A DNA stretch of 64,000 nt. Source: Microbacterium psychrotolerans. Lineage in GTDB: Bacteria; Actinomycetota; Actinomycetes; Actinomycetales; Microbacteriaceae. The notes under the pieces are model-generated. The model searched no databases. It saw only the letters and a list, made by a program, of their open reading frames with translations, and had not been told where the DNA came from. Shown piece after piece: positions 8,142-16,935 of this stretch. The stretch covers positions 557,740 through 621,739 of the forward strand of contig NZ_JAVFWO010000004.1 of assembly GCF_031085295.1 (NCBI RefSeq), read 5' to 3'. The position numbers and the translations under genes were made by a program. How positions within the stretch are numbered: position 1 is the first letter of the stretch; each line of letters begins with the position of its first letter.

Positions 8142-8900
8142 TCAGGTGTTGCGGAGGTCGTGGTGAAGGTCCTTCGCGGCCTGCACCACGAGCGGGCCCA
8201 GCCGGCGCTCGTCTGCGCGCTCGAGGTGCACGACCAGGCCGAGCGCGACGGGCGGCAGGCCCTCGACGCGGGGCAGCGCGGCGGCGACGGAGACGTTGCC
8301 GAGCGTCATCTCCTCGCGCGTCGTGGCGTAGCCGAGTGCGCGCGTGCGGGCGATGTCGGCGCGGAGGTCGGCTTCGCTCGTGATGGAATTCACGGTCTCG
8401 CGCTCGAGAGGCGCCCGGAAGTACTGCCGCAGCCAGCTCTCGTCGCGCGTGGCGAGCAGCGCCTTGCCGACGCCCGTGGTGTGCAGCGGCCCGCGGCCGC
8501 CCATGCGGCTGAGGGTCGGGATCGACTGGCGGCCGGTGAGGCGCCCGACGTACAGCGCGCTCGTGGTCTCGGGGGTCGCGCCGTCGAGCACCGCGAGGTG
8601 CACGTTCTCGCCGGTCGCCTCGTAGAGGCGCACCATGTGCGGGAGCGCCGTCTCGCGCAGGCGGAGCGACAGGGGCGAGAGCTCGCCGAGCTCCCACAGC
8701 CGCGGGCCGATGGCGTAGGTGTGCCCGGGGCCCCGCGTGAGGAGGCCTTCGGCCACGAGCGTGGCGAGCAGGCGATGAAGTGTCGACGACGCGAGCCCGG
8801 TGCGCGCCGCGAGCGTCGTCGCCGTGACGGCCGGCTCGTCGTCGGTGAAGCATCCGAGCACCCGCAGCGTGCGCTCGAGCACGCCCTCGCCGTCCGCCAT
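8142..8900 (-). CDS. IclR-family regulator (probable pca regulator)
   Basis: 252 residues: N-terminal winged helix (residues about 8-60, ATTLAARTGLASSTLHRLLATL) and the IclR effector domain with GRGPLHTTGVGKALLA and LGNVSVAAALPRV. The ATG at 8900 has GGAGGA upstream. It lies upstream of pcaHGBDC on the same strand, separated by a hairpin, so it is likely a separate unit that controls the pca genes, like PcaR of other bacteria. The effector is not known; a beta-ketoadipate-pathway intermediate is an inference. Confidence 0.8.
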   Translation of the reverse strand: MADGEGVLERTLRVLGCFTDDEPAVTATTLAARTGLASSTLHRLLATLVAEGLLTRGPGHTYAIGPRLWELGELSPLSLRLRETALPHMVRLYEATGENVHLAVLDGATPETTSALYVGRLTGRQSIPTLSRMGGRGPLHTTGVGKALLATRDESWLRQYFRAPLERETVNSITSEADLRADIARTRALGYATTREEMTLGNVSVAAALPRVEGLPPVALGLVVHLERADERRLGPLVVQAAKDLHHDLRNT

Positions 8901-9328
8901 GCTTCCTCCCCGAGCGACGTTACCCCGCGGCCGCTCGCGGTCCGCCGTGGCGCGACCAGCCGCTTCGTGGGACACAGCTCCTCGACATCCGGCGCGCTCG
9001 CGCGCCAAGCCGGTACGCCCGCCCGGATGCGCACATTCCTGAGGAGTTGCGACGGCCCGCCGCCAACGAGCCGGCCCGCATGCGCACATTCCTGAGGAGT
9101 TGCGATGGCCCGCCGCCGACGAGCCCGCCCGCGGCATCCCGCGCCGACCGACCGCACCTCGAGCCGACCCTGAACCCGTACCTGCCGCTTCGAGGAGCGC
9201 AACTCCTCAACTTCCGGCGCGATCGCCGCGGCGAGCCGCTTTCGCGGGCCCACACCCCCACACTTCCGAGGAGCTGGAGCGCTGCCGCTGCGCGCAGCCA
9301 TGGTCGCGTCGGGTGGCAGAGTGGGCGC
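8901..9328. repeat. Intergenic repeat cluster with 53-nt tandem unit
   Basis: 428 bp between divergent IclR genes. Two near-identical 52-nt units lie at 9027-9078 and 9080-9131 (period 53); each carries the core GCACATTCCTGAGGAG. Reverse-complement fragments of the core (CTCCTCGACATCCGG near 8970, CTCCTCAACTTCCGG near 9204) flank them, so the region can form large hairpins. No convincing gene is present. Confidence 0.6.
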
Positions 9329-10081
9329 ATGGCCAACTCGCCCTCCGGCGACTCGATGACGGCGCGCATCGTGCGCGTGCTCGAGACGTTCACGGCGGAG
9401 CGCTCGATGCAGTCGGCCGCCGAGATCGGGCGACGCGCGGGGCTCCCGTCGTCGACGGCACACCGGATCGTCGACGAGCTCGTCGATGCCGGGCTGCTCG
9501 AGCGCGACGAGGACCGCCGCGTGCACCTCGGCCTGCGCCTGTGGGAGCTCGCCCTGCGCGGTTCGGCCGCGCTCCGCCTGCGCCAGGCCGCCCTCCCCCA
9601 CATGGAGCAGGTGCAGTCCCGCATCCGCGAGCACACGCAGCTCGCGGTGCTCGAACAGGACGAGGCGCTGTTCCTCGAGCGCCTGTCGCACCCCGACGCC
9701 GGCGCGAACATCACCCGCATCGCCGGCCGTCTGCCGCTGCACGCCTCCTCGTCCGGCATCGTGCTGCTGGCGCACGCGCCCGCGGCGCTGCGGGAGCGGG
9801 TGCTCGCGGGCCCGTTGCGCGCCCTCGCACCCGAGACGGTGACGGATGCCGCACGCCTGCGTCGCCTGCTCACCGAGGTCCGCCGCACCGGAGTGGTGGT
9901 CGCGCCGGGCTCGATCGAGGCGGTCTCGACCGGCGTCGCCGTCCCCATTCGCGACGCCGGAGAGGTGGTCGCCGCGCTCTCGGTGGTGCTGCCGCGCGAG
10001 ACCGACCCGGATGCCGCCGTCGCGGCCCTGCGCGAAGCCGCCGCAGGTATCGAGGCCGCGCTCCGCGCCGACCGCCGCTGA
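9329..10081 (+). CDS. IclR-family regulator (probable pobA regulator)
   Basis: 250 residues: winged helix at about residues 10-70 (SAAEIGRRAGLPSSTAHRIVDEL) and effector domain with GRLPLHASSSGIVLLAHAP. It is encoded divergently from the other IclR gene and 208 nt before pobA, in the same direction, so PobR-like control of 4-hydroxybenzoate hydroxylase is likely. I chose ATG 9329 because the winged helix then begins at the usual distance; the frame is open further upstream into the repeats. Confidence 0.78.
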   Translation: MANSPSGDSMTARIVRVLETFTAERSMQSAAEIGRRAGLPSSTAHRIVDELVDAGLLERDEDRRVHLGLRLWELALRGSAALRLRQAALPHMEQVQSRIREHTQLAVLEQDEALFLERLSHPDAGANITRIAGRLPLHASSSGIVLLAHAPAALRERVLAGPLRALAPETVTDAARLRRLLTEVRRTGVVVAPGSIEAVSTGVAVPIRDAGEVVAALSVVLPRETDPDAAVAALREAAAGIEAALRADRR

Positions 10082-10198
10082 ATCCGTCACGAGCGGAGGG
10101 GATGTGAGGGGCGGAGGACCGATCCCCGCCTTTCGCTCCTCCGCTCCTCGCATCTCCTCCCGTCCTCGCGCGGATCATCGCAGCCAGCAGCGCCCCGC

Positions 10199-10215
10199 TT
10201 CCCGATGAACGGGAA
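10199..10215. promoter_or_regulatory. IclR-type operator candidate at pobA
   Basis: TTCCCG-ATGAA-CGGGAA, a perfect 6-5-6 palindrome 74 nt upstream of the pobA start, of the same form as the one before pcaH (7945-7961). Confidence 0.6.
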
Positions 10216-10289
10216 TCCGACGCAACGCTGGCGCGGCGGGGCCACACTGGGCCGAGGCATCCGATTTCCGAACGTCGAAGGAGACGCTC

Positions 10290-11474
10290 ATGTCCACGAT
10301 CCGCACCCGCGTCGCCATCGTCGGCGCCGGGCCCGCCGGCCTCCTGCTCTCGCACCTCCTGGGCATCGCGGGCCTCGAGTCGATCGTCATCGACCAGCGC
10401 TCGCGCGACGAGATCGAGACCACGATCCGCGCGGGCATCCTCGAGCAGGGCACCGTGGAGGTGCTCGATTCCTCCGGAGCCTCGAGCCGCGTCCGCACCG
10501 TCGGCAACCGGCACGACGGCATCGAGCTGCGCTTCGCCGGAGCGGGTCACCGCATCGACTTCGCCGACCTCGTGGGCCGCGGCGTGTGGCTGTACCCGCA
10601 GCACGAGGTGCTCAAAGACCTCATCGCCGTGCGCCTCGGCAAGGGCCAGGACCTCCGCTTCGGTGTGACCGCGGTGCGCGTCGAGGAGGCGGCATCCGAC
10701 CGTCCGCGCCTGATCGCCACCGACGCCGACGGCTCGCCGCTCGAGATCGAGGCCGACTTCGTCGTCGGCGCCGACGGCTCCCGCAGCGTCGTGCGCGAGG
10801 CGGTCACCGGCTCGCACACCGGTGGCTACTTCCGCGAGTACCCGTTCGCGTGGTTCGGGATCCTGTGCGAGGCGCCGCCGAGTGCCGACGAGCTCATCTA
10901 CAGCAACTCGCCGGACGGGTTCGCGCTCATCAGCCAGCGCAGCGCCACGGTGCAGCGCATGTACTTCCAGTGCGATCCGGATGCCGACCCGAACGCCCTC
11001 TCGGAGGAGCAGCTGTGGGAGGCGCTGCAGGCCCGCGTGCCCGGCACGACGCTGAAGGAGGGGCCGATCTTCCAGCGCGACGTGCTGCGGTTCCGCAGCT
11101 TCGTCGCGCACCAGCTGCTCAACAACCGTGTCGCGCTCATCGGCGACGCCGCGCACACCGTGCCCCCCACCGGTGCGAAGGGCATGAACCTCGCGGTCGC
11201 CGACGTGCTGGTGCTCGAGCGGGCGCTGCGCGCGCTGCTGCTCGAGAACGACGACCGCCTCATCGAGGCGTTCCCCGAGAAGGCGCTGCACCGCATCTGG
11301 AAGGCCCAGCACTTCTCGTGGTGGATGACGAACATGCTGCACGTCGCGCCCGACGCGTCGGAATTCGACCGCCTGCGCCAGCTCGGCGAGCTGCGTTCCG
11401 TCGTCGAGTCCGAGGCCGGCCGCCGCTTCCTCGCGGAGGCCTACACCGGGTGGCCGCTCGAGGGCCTCACCTGA
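10290..11474 (+). CDS. pobA: 4-hydroxybenzoate 3-monooxygenase
   Basis: 394 residues, the usual length for PobA. FAD-binding GAGPAG near residues 12-17, the GD motif GDAAHTVPPTGAKGMN starting at residue 285, and the conserved WLYPQHEVLKDL segment. It hydroxylates 4-hydroxybenzoate to protocatechuate with NAD(P)H and oxygen in the cytoplasm, feeding pcaHG. The upstream palindrome and adjacent IclR gene suggest inducible control. Nucleotide preference (NADH or NADPH) cannot be read safely. Confidence 0.95.
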   Translation: MSTIRTRVAIVGAGPAGLLLSHLLGIAGLESIVIDQRSRDEIETTIRAGILEQGTVEVLDSSGASSRVRTVGNRHDGIELRFAGAGHRIDFADLVGRGVWLYPQHEVLKDLIAVRLGKGQDLRFGVTAVRVEEAASDRPRLIATDADGSPLEIEADFVVGADGSRSVVREAVTGSHTGGYFREYPFAWFGILCEAPPSADELIYSNSPDGFALISQRSATVQRMYFQCDPDADPNALSEEQLWEALQARVPGTTLKEGPIFQRDVLRFRSFVAHQLLNNRVALIGDAAHTVPPTGAKGMNLAVADVLVLERALRALLLENDDRLIEAFPEKALHRIWKAQHFSWWMTNMLHVAPDASEFDRLRQLGELRSVVESEAGRRFLAEAYTGWPLEGLT

Positions 11475-11532
11475 CGCGCACCCGCACCCGCCTCCCCGCA
11501 CCGCCCGCCCCGCCCCGCTGGTTTCCCCAGGC

Positions 11533-11587
11533 TCACGTGCGCGTCCGTGCCTGAATGGGCCCGGAAGGAGACGAACAGCGCACGTGA
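11533..11587. repeat. Inverted repeat downstream of pobA
   Basis: TCACGTGCGC at 11533-11542 pairs perfectly with GCGCACGTGA at 11578-11587 over a 35-nt spacer. It could be a terminator-like hairpin for pobA or part of the promoter region of the MFS gene. Confidence 0.4.
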
Positions 11588-11605
11588 ACACGACCGGCGG
11601 GCGAC

Positions 11606-11655
11606 TGCCGCTCAACGGGAATGGACGGATGCCGCACGGCCGTCTCGGCTATAGT
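11606..11655 (+). promoter_or_regulatory. Promoter with IclR half-site for the MFS gene
   Basis: TATAGT at 11650-11655 is a good -10 box only 9 nt before the ATG at 11665, which suggests a leaderless transcript. At 11606-11621 lies TGCCGCTCAACGGGAA, close to the 15-mer TTCCGCTCAACGGAA found at 52277 and 53824, in the -35 region. Confidence 0.5.
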
Positions 11656-11664
11656 CCGGTGCCC

Positions 11665-12891
11665 ATGGCCTCATCGTCGCGGACCGCACCGCCCGAGCCG
11701 TCGCGCACCACCGCGGTCGCGATGCTGCTCGTGGCCGTGTGCCTGGTCGCGGCGAACATGCGGCCGGCCATCACGGGACTCGGACCGCTTCTCGACCAGA
11801 TCGGCGACGACACCGGGATGTCGGTCTCGGCGCTCGGGGTCCTCGCCGCCGTGCCGCTGGTCGCGTGGGCGCTGTTCTCGCCGCTCGCGCACGACCTGAG
11901 CCGGCGGTTCGGGCAGCCGCGGGTGCTGATGTGGTCGCTCCTCGTGCTGCTGGTCGGCACGCTGGTGCGATCGATCCCGGGGCCGGTCGTCAGCCTCTGG
12001 GTCGGCACGGCGATCATCGGCATCGGCATCGCGATCATCAACGTGCTCATGCCCGCCGTGGTCAAGCGTGACTTCCCGACGCACGTTCCGGCGGTCACCG
12101 CGGCCTACACGGCGCTCCTCGCGGGGCTCGGCGCGGTGTCGTCGGGGGTCGTCGTGCCGATCTCGCACATCTCCGTCGACGGCGATCCCGCCGGCTGGCG
12201 GTTCGCGCTGCTCGTGACGGGCGCGGCGCTGCTGCCGTTCGCGATCGCCGGGTGGTGGTGGGCGCACCGAGGCGCTGCGCACGCTCATGTCCGGGCGTCC
12301 GTGCCCCGCGGCCGCACGGGCATCTGGAGCGACCCGATCGCCTGGCTGGTCGCCGTGTACATGGGCCTCCAGGCATCGATGTTCTACATGTTCGTGACCT
12401 GGCTCGCCCCGCTGTCGATGTCGATCGGACGCACCGAGGTGATCGCCGGCATCGACGTCATGGTCTACCAGCTGTTCTCGCTCGCCGGCTGCCTGCTGCT
12501 GCCACTGATCCTGCGCGGCGGCCTGGAGCGGTGGGCGCCCGCCCTCATCCCGTCGCTCGCGATCGTGGGCGTCGCCGGCCTCATGATCGCGCCGGACGCC
12601 GTCCTGCTGTGGGCGTCGCTCATCGGACTCACCGGCGGCGCGACGCTGGCGATGTCGCTCACGCTGATGGCGCAGCGGGCGCGCGACCACGACGCGTCGG
12701 CCGCCCTCTCGGGCATGTCGCAGTCGGTCGGCTACGTGATCGCCGCGCTCGGGCCGGTCGCCTTCGGCGCGCTCCACAGCCTCACCGGCGACTGGATCGC
12801 CTCGCTGGCGCTCGTGCTCGCGGTGCTCGCCGCGCTCACGGTCGTCGGCGTCTTCGCCGGGCGCGACCGCTACGTCCTCGAACGCCCCTAG
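11665..12891 (+). CDS. MFS transporter, CynX/NimT type
   Basis: 408 residues with about 12 hydrophobic segments and the LAANMRPAITGLGP start typical of the CynX/NimT (cyanate and nitroimidazole) branch of the major facilitator superfamily. Its place after pobA suggests uptake of an aromatic acid such as 4-hydroxybenzoate, but this branch is poorly characterised. ATG 11665 fits the leaderless promoter; a GTG at 11584 with an AAGGAG upstream is an alternative that adds 27 residues. Confidence 0.8.
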   Translation: MASSSRTAPPEPSRTTAVAMLLVAVCLVAANMRPAITGLGPLLDQIGDDTGMSVSALGVLAAVPLVAWALFSPLAHDLSRRFGQPRVLMWSLLVLLVGTLVRSIPGPVVSLWVGTAIIGIGIAIINVLMPAVVKRDFPTHVPAVTAAYTALLAGLGAVSSGVVVPISHISVDGDPAGWRFALLVTGAALLPFAIAGWWWAHRGAAHAHVRASVPRGRTGIWSDPIAWLVAVYMGLQASMFYMFVTWLAPLSMSIGRTEVIAGIDVMVYQLFSLAGCLLLPLILRGGLERWAPALIPSLAIVGVAGLMIAPDAVLLWASLIGLTGGATLAMSLTLMAQRARDHDASAALSGMSQSVGYVIAALGPVAFGALHSLTGDWIASLALVLAVLAALTVVGVFAGRDRYVLERP

Positions 12892-12956
12892 CGCCCCGAC
12901 GCCGTGGCTCGAGACGACGTCCCAGGGCTCGGGCGTCGGACCACGGTTTCAGGGGC

Positions 12957-13117
12957 GGCGCACCCGCTCGGGTGTCACGAAGTGCGGCATCCCACCCCGC
13001 GTCACCGCGTGTCGTGTCCCCTCAACGCCGCCGTCCGCGCGGCGCACCCGCTCGGGTGTCACGAAGTGCGGCATCCCGCACCGCGGCACCGCGTATCGTG
13101 ACACCTCAACGCCCGCC
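12957..13117. repeat. Tandem pair of family B inverted repeats
   Basis: Two copies of a 76-77-nt unit (12957-13032 and 13041-13117, period 84), each beginning GGCGCACCCGCTCGGGTGTC and containing CACGAAGTGCGGCATCCC. The right copy closes with TCGTGACACC, pairing with GGTGTCACGA. They lie between the convergent MFS and MarR genes. A third copy is at 1651-1719. Confidence 0.7.
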
Positions 13118-13134
13118 ACAGCGCGGCGCGAGGC

Positions 13135-13599
13135 TCACTCGTCGGGGAAGGCCAGCGCCCGCAGGAGCGTGCCCAGGGTCCCGCGGTCCTCGGCGCTGAG
13201 CTGCGCGTGGACGCGCTCCTCGGCGGCACGGGCGGACTCGCGGGCCACGGCGACGAGCTCGCGGCCGGCGTCGGTGGCGACCACGACGTTGGCGCGACGG
13301 TCGGACGGATCGGGCTGACGCTCGACGAGGTGGCGGGCCTGCAGCTCGTCGACGAGGCTGACGACCTGGCTGGGATCGAGCCGGAGGAATTCCGCGAGCT
13401 CCCGCTGCGACGGCCGGGCATCGCCCGACGCGAGGACGAGCACCGAGTACGAGCGGGCTTTGAGCCCGTGCTCGGCCAGCGCGGCGTTGCCCGCGGCGAG
13501 CGCGATGGCGTTCGCGCGGGCGAGCAGGAAGCTGACGTCGTCGGTCAGGGCGGACGAGCGGAGCCCCTCGGGCGCGACGGCGTCGGCGGGTTTCGGCAT
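13135..13599 (-). CDS. phdR: MarR-family repressor of the phd-like operon
   Basis: 154 residues, MarR winged helix (recognition region SQRELAEFLRLDPSQVVSLVDEL, wing DPSDRRANVVVATDAG). It diverges from the SDR gene by 93 nt. In Corynebacterium glutamicum a MarR repressor (PhdR) sits at the same place and is released by phenylpropanoid-CoA esters; the same role is inferred here from context. ATG 13599 is preferred: TAGCAT lies 7 nt upstream on the coding strand, consistent with a leaderless start. An in-frame ATG 24 nt upstream is possible. Confidence 0.75.
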   Translation of the reverse strand: MPKPADAVAPEGLRSSALTDDVSFLLARANAIALAAGNAALAEHGLKARSYSVLVLASGDARPSQRELAEFLRLDPSQVVSLVDELQARHLVERQPDPSDRRANVVVATDAGRELVAVARESARAAEERVHAQLSAEDRGTLGTLLRALAFPDE

Positions 13600-13638
13600 G
13601 GCCACGATGCTAGTCCACTTCATGGATGAACGGAATGA

Positions 13639-13651
13639 TTGACTTTCTCAA
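13639..13651. promoter_or_regulatory. MarR operator candidate between phdR and phdB
   Basis: TTGACTTTCTCAA, with TTGA/TCAA arms, in the short AT-richer divergent promoter between the MarR gene and the SDR gene. It overlaps the likely -35 regions. The flanking CTCAACGG also matches the core of the IclR-type motif seen elsewhere, so its owner is uncertain. Confidence 0.35.
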
Positions 13652-13692
13652 CGGTTAGGACTTCAATGGACCCGACACGAAGGAGTTCACGC

Positions 13693-14622
13693 ATGTCTTC
13701 GCACGCCCCCCTCGACGGCAAGGTCGCCATCGTCACCGGCTCGGGCCGCGGCCTCGGCCTCGCCTACGCCCAGGAGCTCGCCCGCCAGGGCGCCGCCGTC
13801 GTGATCAACGACGTCGACGACGCCACCGCCGCCGAGGCCGTCGCCTCGATCGAGGCCGAGGGCGGCCGCGCGGTCGCCGTGGTCGCACCGGTCGGCCCCA
13901 CCGAGACCGCGAAGCAGCTCGTGCAAGCCGCCGTCGACACGTTCGGGCGGCTCGACATCCTCGTCACGAACGCGGGCGTGCTGCGCGACACCGTGCTGTG
14001 GAAGATGAGCGACGACGACTTCGACACGGTCATCAACGTCCACCTGCGCGGCACCTTCACCTGCGTGCGAGAGGCGGCGACCTGGATGCGCGAGAACCAG
14101 GTGGCCGGTCGCATCATCTGCATCGGCTCGCCCACCGGTCAGCGCGGCAACTTCGGGCAGACGAACTACGCGGCCGCCAAGGCGGGCATCGTCGGCATGG
14201 TGCGCACGTGGGCGCTGGAGCTGAAGAAGGCCGGCATCACCGCCAACGCCGTGATCCCGGTCGCCGCGACCGCGATGACAGCGACGGTCCCCTACTTCGC
14301 CGCGGCGGTCGAGGCCGACGCGGCCGGCGAGCCGATGCCCGCGTTCTTCCGGCACGACCTCGGGTTCGGCACGTCCGACGACGTCGCCGGACTCATCGCC
14401 TACCTCGCATCGGATGCCGCAGCCGGCGTCACCGGGCAGGCCATCGGCATCGGCGGCGACCGCCTGCAGATGTGGTCGCACCCCGAGGCCGTCGCGACCG
14501 CGTATCACGAGGGCGGCTGGTCGTACGACGATCTGGCGACCGGGTTCGACGAGGCGGCCGGCGACCTGCAGTCCGTCGGCGAGAAGTTCCCGCCGCTCCC
14601 GGAAGAGCTCCAGCGCCCGTGA
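13693..14622 (+). CDS. phdB: Short-chain dehydrogenase (3-hydroxyacyl-CoA type)
   Basis: 309 residues, classical SDR with TGSGRGLG at residues 15-22, NAG motif and the Y159-x3-K163 active site (TNYAAAKAG). The C-terminus extends beyond the usual 250 residues, as in the FabG-like protein cg0344 I recall from the C. glutamicum phd cluster. Expected role: oxidation of the 3-hydroxy-3-arylpropionyl-CoA formed from a cinnamoyl-CoA. GAAGGAG lies before the ATG. First gene of the operon. Confidence 0.75.
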   Translation: MSSHAPLDGKVAIVTGSGRGLGLAYAQELARQGAAVVINDVDDATAAEAVASIEAEGGRAVAVVAPVGPTETAKQLVQAAVDTFGRLDILVTNAGVLRDTVLWKMSDDDFDTVINVHLRGTFTCVREAATWMRENQVAGRIICIGSPTGQRGNFGQTNYAAAKAGIVGMVRTWALELKKAGITANAVIPVAATAMTATVPYFAAAVEADAAGEPMPAFFRHDLGFGTSDDVAGLIAYLASDAAAGVTGQAIGIGGDRLQMWSHPEAVATAYHEGGWSYDDLATGFDEAAGDLQSVGEKFPPLPEELQRP

Positions 14623-14648
14623 CACCTCACCCCGAGTACGCCGAAATC

Positions 14649-14693
14649 GGTCGCTGAGTCGTCGAAGCACCCTTCGACAAGCTCACGGACCGG
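14649..14693. repeat. REP-like GTCGAAG palindrome
   Basis: Imperfect palindrome GGTC...GTCGAAG...CTTCGAC...GGACC between the SDR and amidohydrolase genes. Belongs to the family with units GCTGAGCTTGTCGAAG that is common in Microbacteriaceae; other copies at 16832, 53763 and 58441. Confidence 0.65.
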
Positions 14694-14717
14694 CCCATGA
14701 CCCACTGAGGACCCGCC

Positions 14718-15620
14718 ATGACCCGCTACGAACCCGCGATCGACGTCGACGCGCTCACCGCGGTCGACGTGCACGTGCACATCGAGGTCGACCATCACGG
14801 TCACTCGTCGCTGCCCGACGACCTCCGCGATGCGGCGGCGGCGTACTTCAGCACGGACGGACCGAACCCCGACCTCGACGGCGTCGCCGCCTACTACCGC
14901 GAACGGCGCATGGCGGCCGTCGTGTTCACGGTCGACGCCGAGACGAATCTGGGGCAGTCGCCGATCGCGAGCGCCGACATCTCCGAGGGCGCCGCCCGCA
15001 ACAACGACGTGCTCATCCCGTTCGGCTCGGTAGACCCGCTGAAGCCGACCGCGGTCGACGATGCGCGCCGCCTCATCGAGGACCACGGCGTGCGCGGTTT
15101 CAAGTTCCATCCCACCGTGCAGGGCTTCGACCCGTCCGACGCCGTGCACTCCGCCCTGTACGAGACGCTGCAGGACGCGGGCGTCGTCGCGCTCTTCCAC
15201 ACCGGTCAGACGGGGATCGGCGCGGGTCTTCCGGGCGGCCGGGGCCTCCTGCTCGGCCTGTCCAACCCGATTCTGCTCGACCCCGTCGCGGCGCGGTTCC
15301 CCGAGCTGCAGATCATCATGGCGCACCCGTCGGTGCCGTGGCAGGACGAGGCCCTGTCGGTCGCGACCCACAAGCACAACACCTGGATCGACCTGTCGGG
15401 CTGGAGCCCGAAGTACTTCCCCGAGTCGCTCGTGCGCGCCGCCAACTCGTACCTGAAGAACCGCGTGCTCTTCGGCTCGGACTTCCCACTGCTCACGCCC
15501 GACCGCTGGCTGCGGGATGCCGAGCTGCCGACCGCTTCGGGCGCCGCGCGCTTCAAGGCCGAGGCTCTGCCCGGCATCCTCAAGGACAACGCGGTACGCC
15601 TGCTCGGACTCGGCGGCTGA
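14718..15620 (+). CDS. phdC: Amidohydrolase-family protein of the phd-like cluster
   Basis: 300 residues, metal-dependent TIM-barrel hydrolase of the amidohydrolase-2 type: DVHVHIEVDHH (His19-x-His21), FKFHPTVQGFDP, IMAHPSVPW and GSDFPLLTPD carry the probable metal ligands. In the phd cluster the equivalent protein is thought to cleave the 3-oxo-3-arylpropionyl-CoA so that a benzoate is released. That is a C-C bond hydrolysis or retro-Claisen step, unusual for this fold; the exact chemistry here is inferred. Confidence 0.75.
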   Translation: MTRYEPAIDVDALTAVDVHVHIEVDHHGHSSLPDDLRDAAAAYFSTDGPNPDLDGVAAYYRERRMAAVVFTVDAETNLGQSPIASADISEGAARNNDVLIPFGSVDPLKPTAVDDARRLIEDHGVRGFKFHPTVQGFDPSDAVHSALYETLQDAGVVALFHTGQTGIGAGLPGGRGLLLGLSNPILLDPVAARFPELQIIMAHPSVPWQDEALSVATHKHNTWIDLSGWSPKYFPESLVRAANSYLKNRVLFGSDFPLLTPDRWLRDAELPTASGAARFKAEALPGILKDNAVRLLGLGG

Positions 15621-15621
15621 C

Positions 15622-16827
15622 ATGCCGGTGCTCGAGGCGGATGCGACGTTCGGGTTCGACCCGTACGCGATCGCTGCCGCCCGGCTGAGCCCCGCCGCGC
15701 GCGCTGCGCTCGGGCGGCTGCAGACCGCCCTGGACCGCGACATCCGCCCGCTCCTCGCCGACGCCTGGGAGACGGCGACCATGCCGCGCGAGGTGCTCGA
15801 CGCACTCATCCCGCTCGATCTCATGCAGCCGGAGGGGATGGATGCCGCCGAGGCTGCGTCGAGCGTCTACTCGGGGTTCCGCAACTATGTGCTGGCGCGC
15901 ACCGACGTCTCGGTGGCCACCCTCTACAACGCCCAGTCCGGACTCTTCCGCACCGCGATCGCCCTCGGCGGCTCACCCGAGCAGGCGGCCGAGCTCGACC
16001 CGCGCGTTCGCAGCTTCGAGGTCAAGGGGGTGTTCGCGCTCACCGAGCCCGAGCACGGCTCCGACATCGCCGGCGGACTCGCCACCAGCGCCCGGCGCGT
16101 GGGCGACGGCTGGGTGCTCGACGGTCGCAAGAAGTGGATAGGCGGGGCTGCGGCATCCGATGTCCTCGTCGTCTTCGCGCGCGACGTCGACGACCGCGCG
16201 GTCAAGGTGTTCCTCGTGCCGACCGGTGCCGAGGGAGTCCGCCTCGAGACGATCGGCGGCAAGGTCTCATTGCGGCCGATGCAGAACGCCCTCATCTCGC
16301 TCGACGCAGTACAGGTCTCCGAAGAGTCACGACTGCAGAATGTGAACGGGTGGGCGGACGTGGCGCGCATCCTGCGCGCCATGCGCGCCGACGTCGCCTG
16401 GATCGCCGCGGGACTCCAGGCGGGCGTGCTCGACGCCGCCGTGCGCTACGTGCGCGAACGGCACCAGTTCGGCCGGCCGATCGGCGGGTTCCAGCTCGTG
16501 CAGGAGAAGCTCGCACGCATGCTCGGCAACTGCGTGGCGTCGCTCGCCCTCGTCGTGCAGCTCTCCCTGCACCAGGACGGCTCCGCCGAGGTCGGCGGCG
16601 AGTTCCCCGACGAGAACTCGGCGCTCGCGAAGATGCAGACAGCCCGGCTCGCCCGCGAGACGGTCGCCCTCGGGCGCGAGGTGCTCGGCGGCAACGGCAT
16701 CCTGCTCGAGCACGACGTCGCCCGCTTCTTCGCGGACGCCGAGGCCGTGTACTCGTACGAGGGCACGCATGAGATCAACGCCCTCATCGTCGGCCGCGCG
16801 CTCACCGGCGCGTCGGCCTTCACCTGA
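15622..16827 (+). CDS. phdD: Acyl-CoA dehydrogenase, glutaryl-CoA dehydrogenase-like
   Basis: 401 residues. It shows the FAD-binding FALTEPEHGSDIAGG segment, KKWIGGA, RHQFGRPIGGFQLVQ, and the catalytic glutamate in SYEGTHEINALIVGRA, the arrangement of glutaryl-CoA dehydrogenases. In this cluster it probably desaturates arylpropionyl-CoA (dihydrocinnamates) to cinnamoyl-CoA. The ATG lies directly after the amidohydrolase stop. Confidence 0.75.
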   Translation: MPVLEADATFGFDPYAIAAARLSPAARAALGRLQTALDRDIRPLLADAWETATMPREVLDALIPLDLMQPEGMDAAEAASSVYSGFRNYVLARTDVSVATLYNAQSGLFRTAIALGGSPEQAAELDPRVRSFEVKGVFALTEPEHGSDIAGGLATSARRVGDGWVLDGRKKWIGGAAASDVLVVFARDVDDRAVKVFLVPTGAEGVRLETIGGKVSLRPMQNALISLDAVQVSEESRLQNVNGWADVARILRAMRADVAWIAAGLQAGVLDAAVRYVRERHQFGRPIGGFQLVQEKLARMLGNCVASLALVVQLSLHQDGSAEVGGEFPDENSALAKMQTARLARETVALGREVLGGNGILLEHDVARFFADAEAVYSYEGTHEINALIVGRALTGASAFT

Positions 16828-16831
16828 CCCG

Positions 16832-16920
16832 CCCGCCGGTTGAGCCGCCTACCGGTCGCTGAGCCGCCCCACCCGTTGCTGAGCCGCCCACCGGTTGCTG
16901 AGCTTGTCGAAGCACCACCT
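16832..16920. repeat. REP-like repeat block
   Basis: Four degenerate units of the type CCGGTTGCTGAGCCGCC in tandem, the last one continuing GCTTGTCGAAGCACC. It fills the gap between the acyl-CoA dehydrogenase and MaoC genes without breaking the operon order. Confidence 0.65.
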
Positions 16921-16935
16921 ACCGAAGGAGATCCC

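Noticed and set aside
9027..9131. Possible CRISPR array
   Set aside because: Only two near-contiguous copies without unique spacers of regular size; no cas genes.
14505..15824. 439-codon minus-strand frame opposite the amidohydrolase
   Set aside because: No ribosome site or family likeness; antisense to a conserved operon gene.
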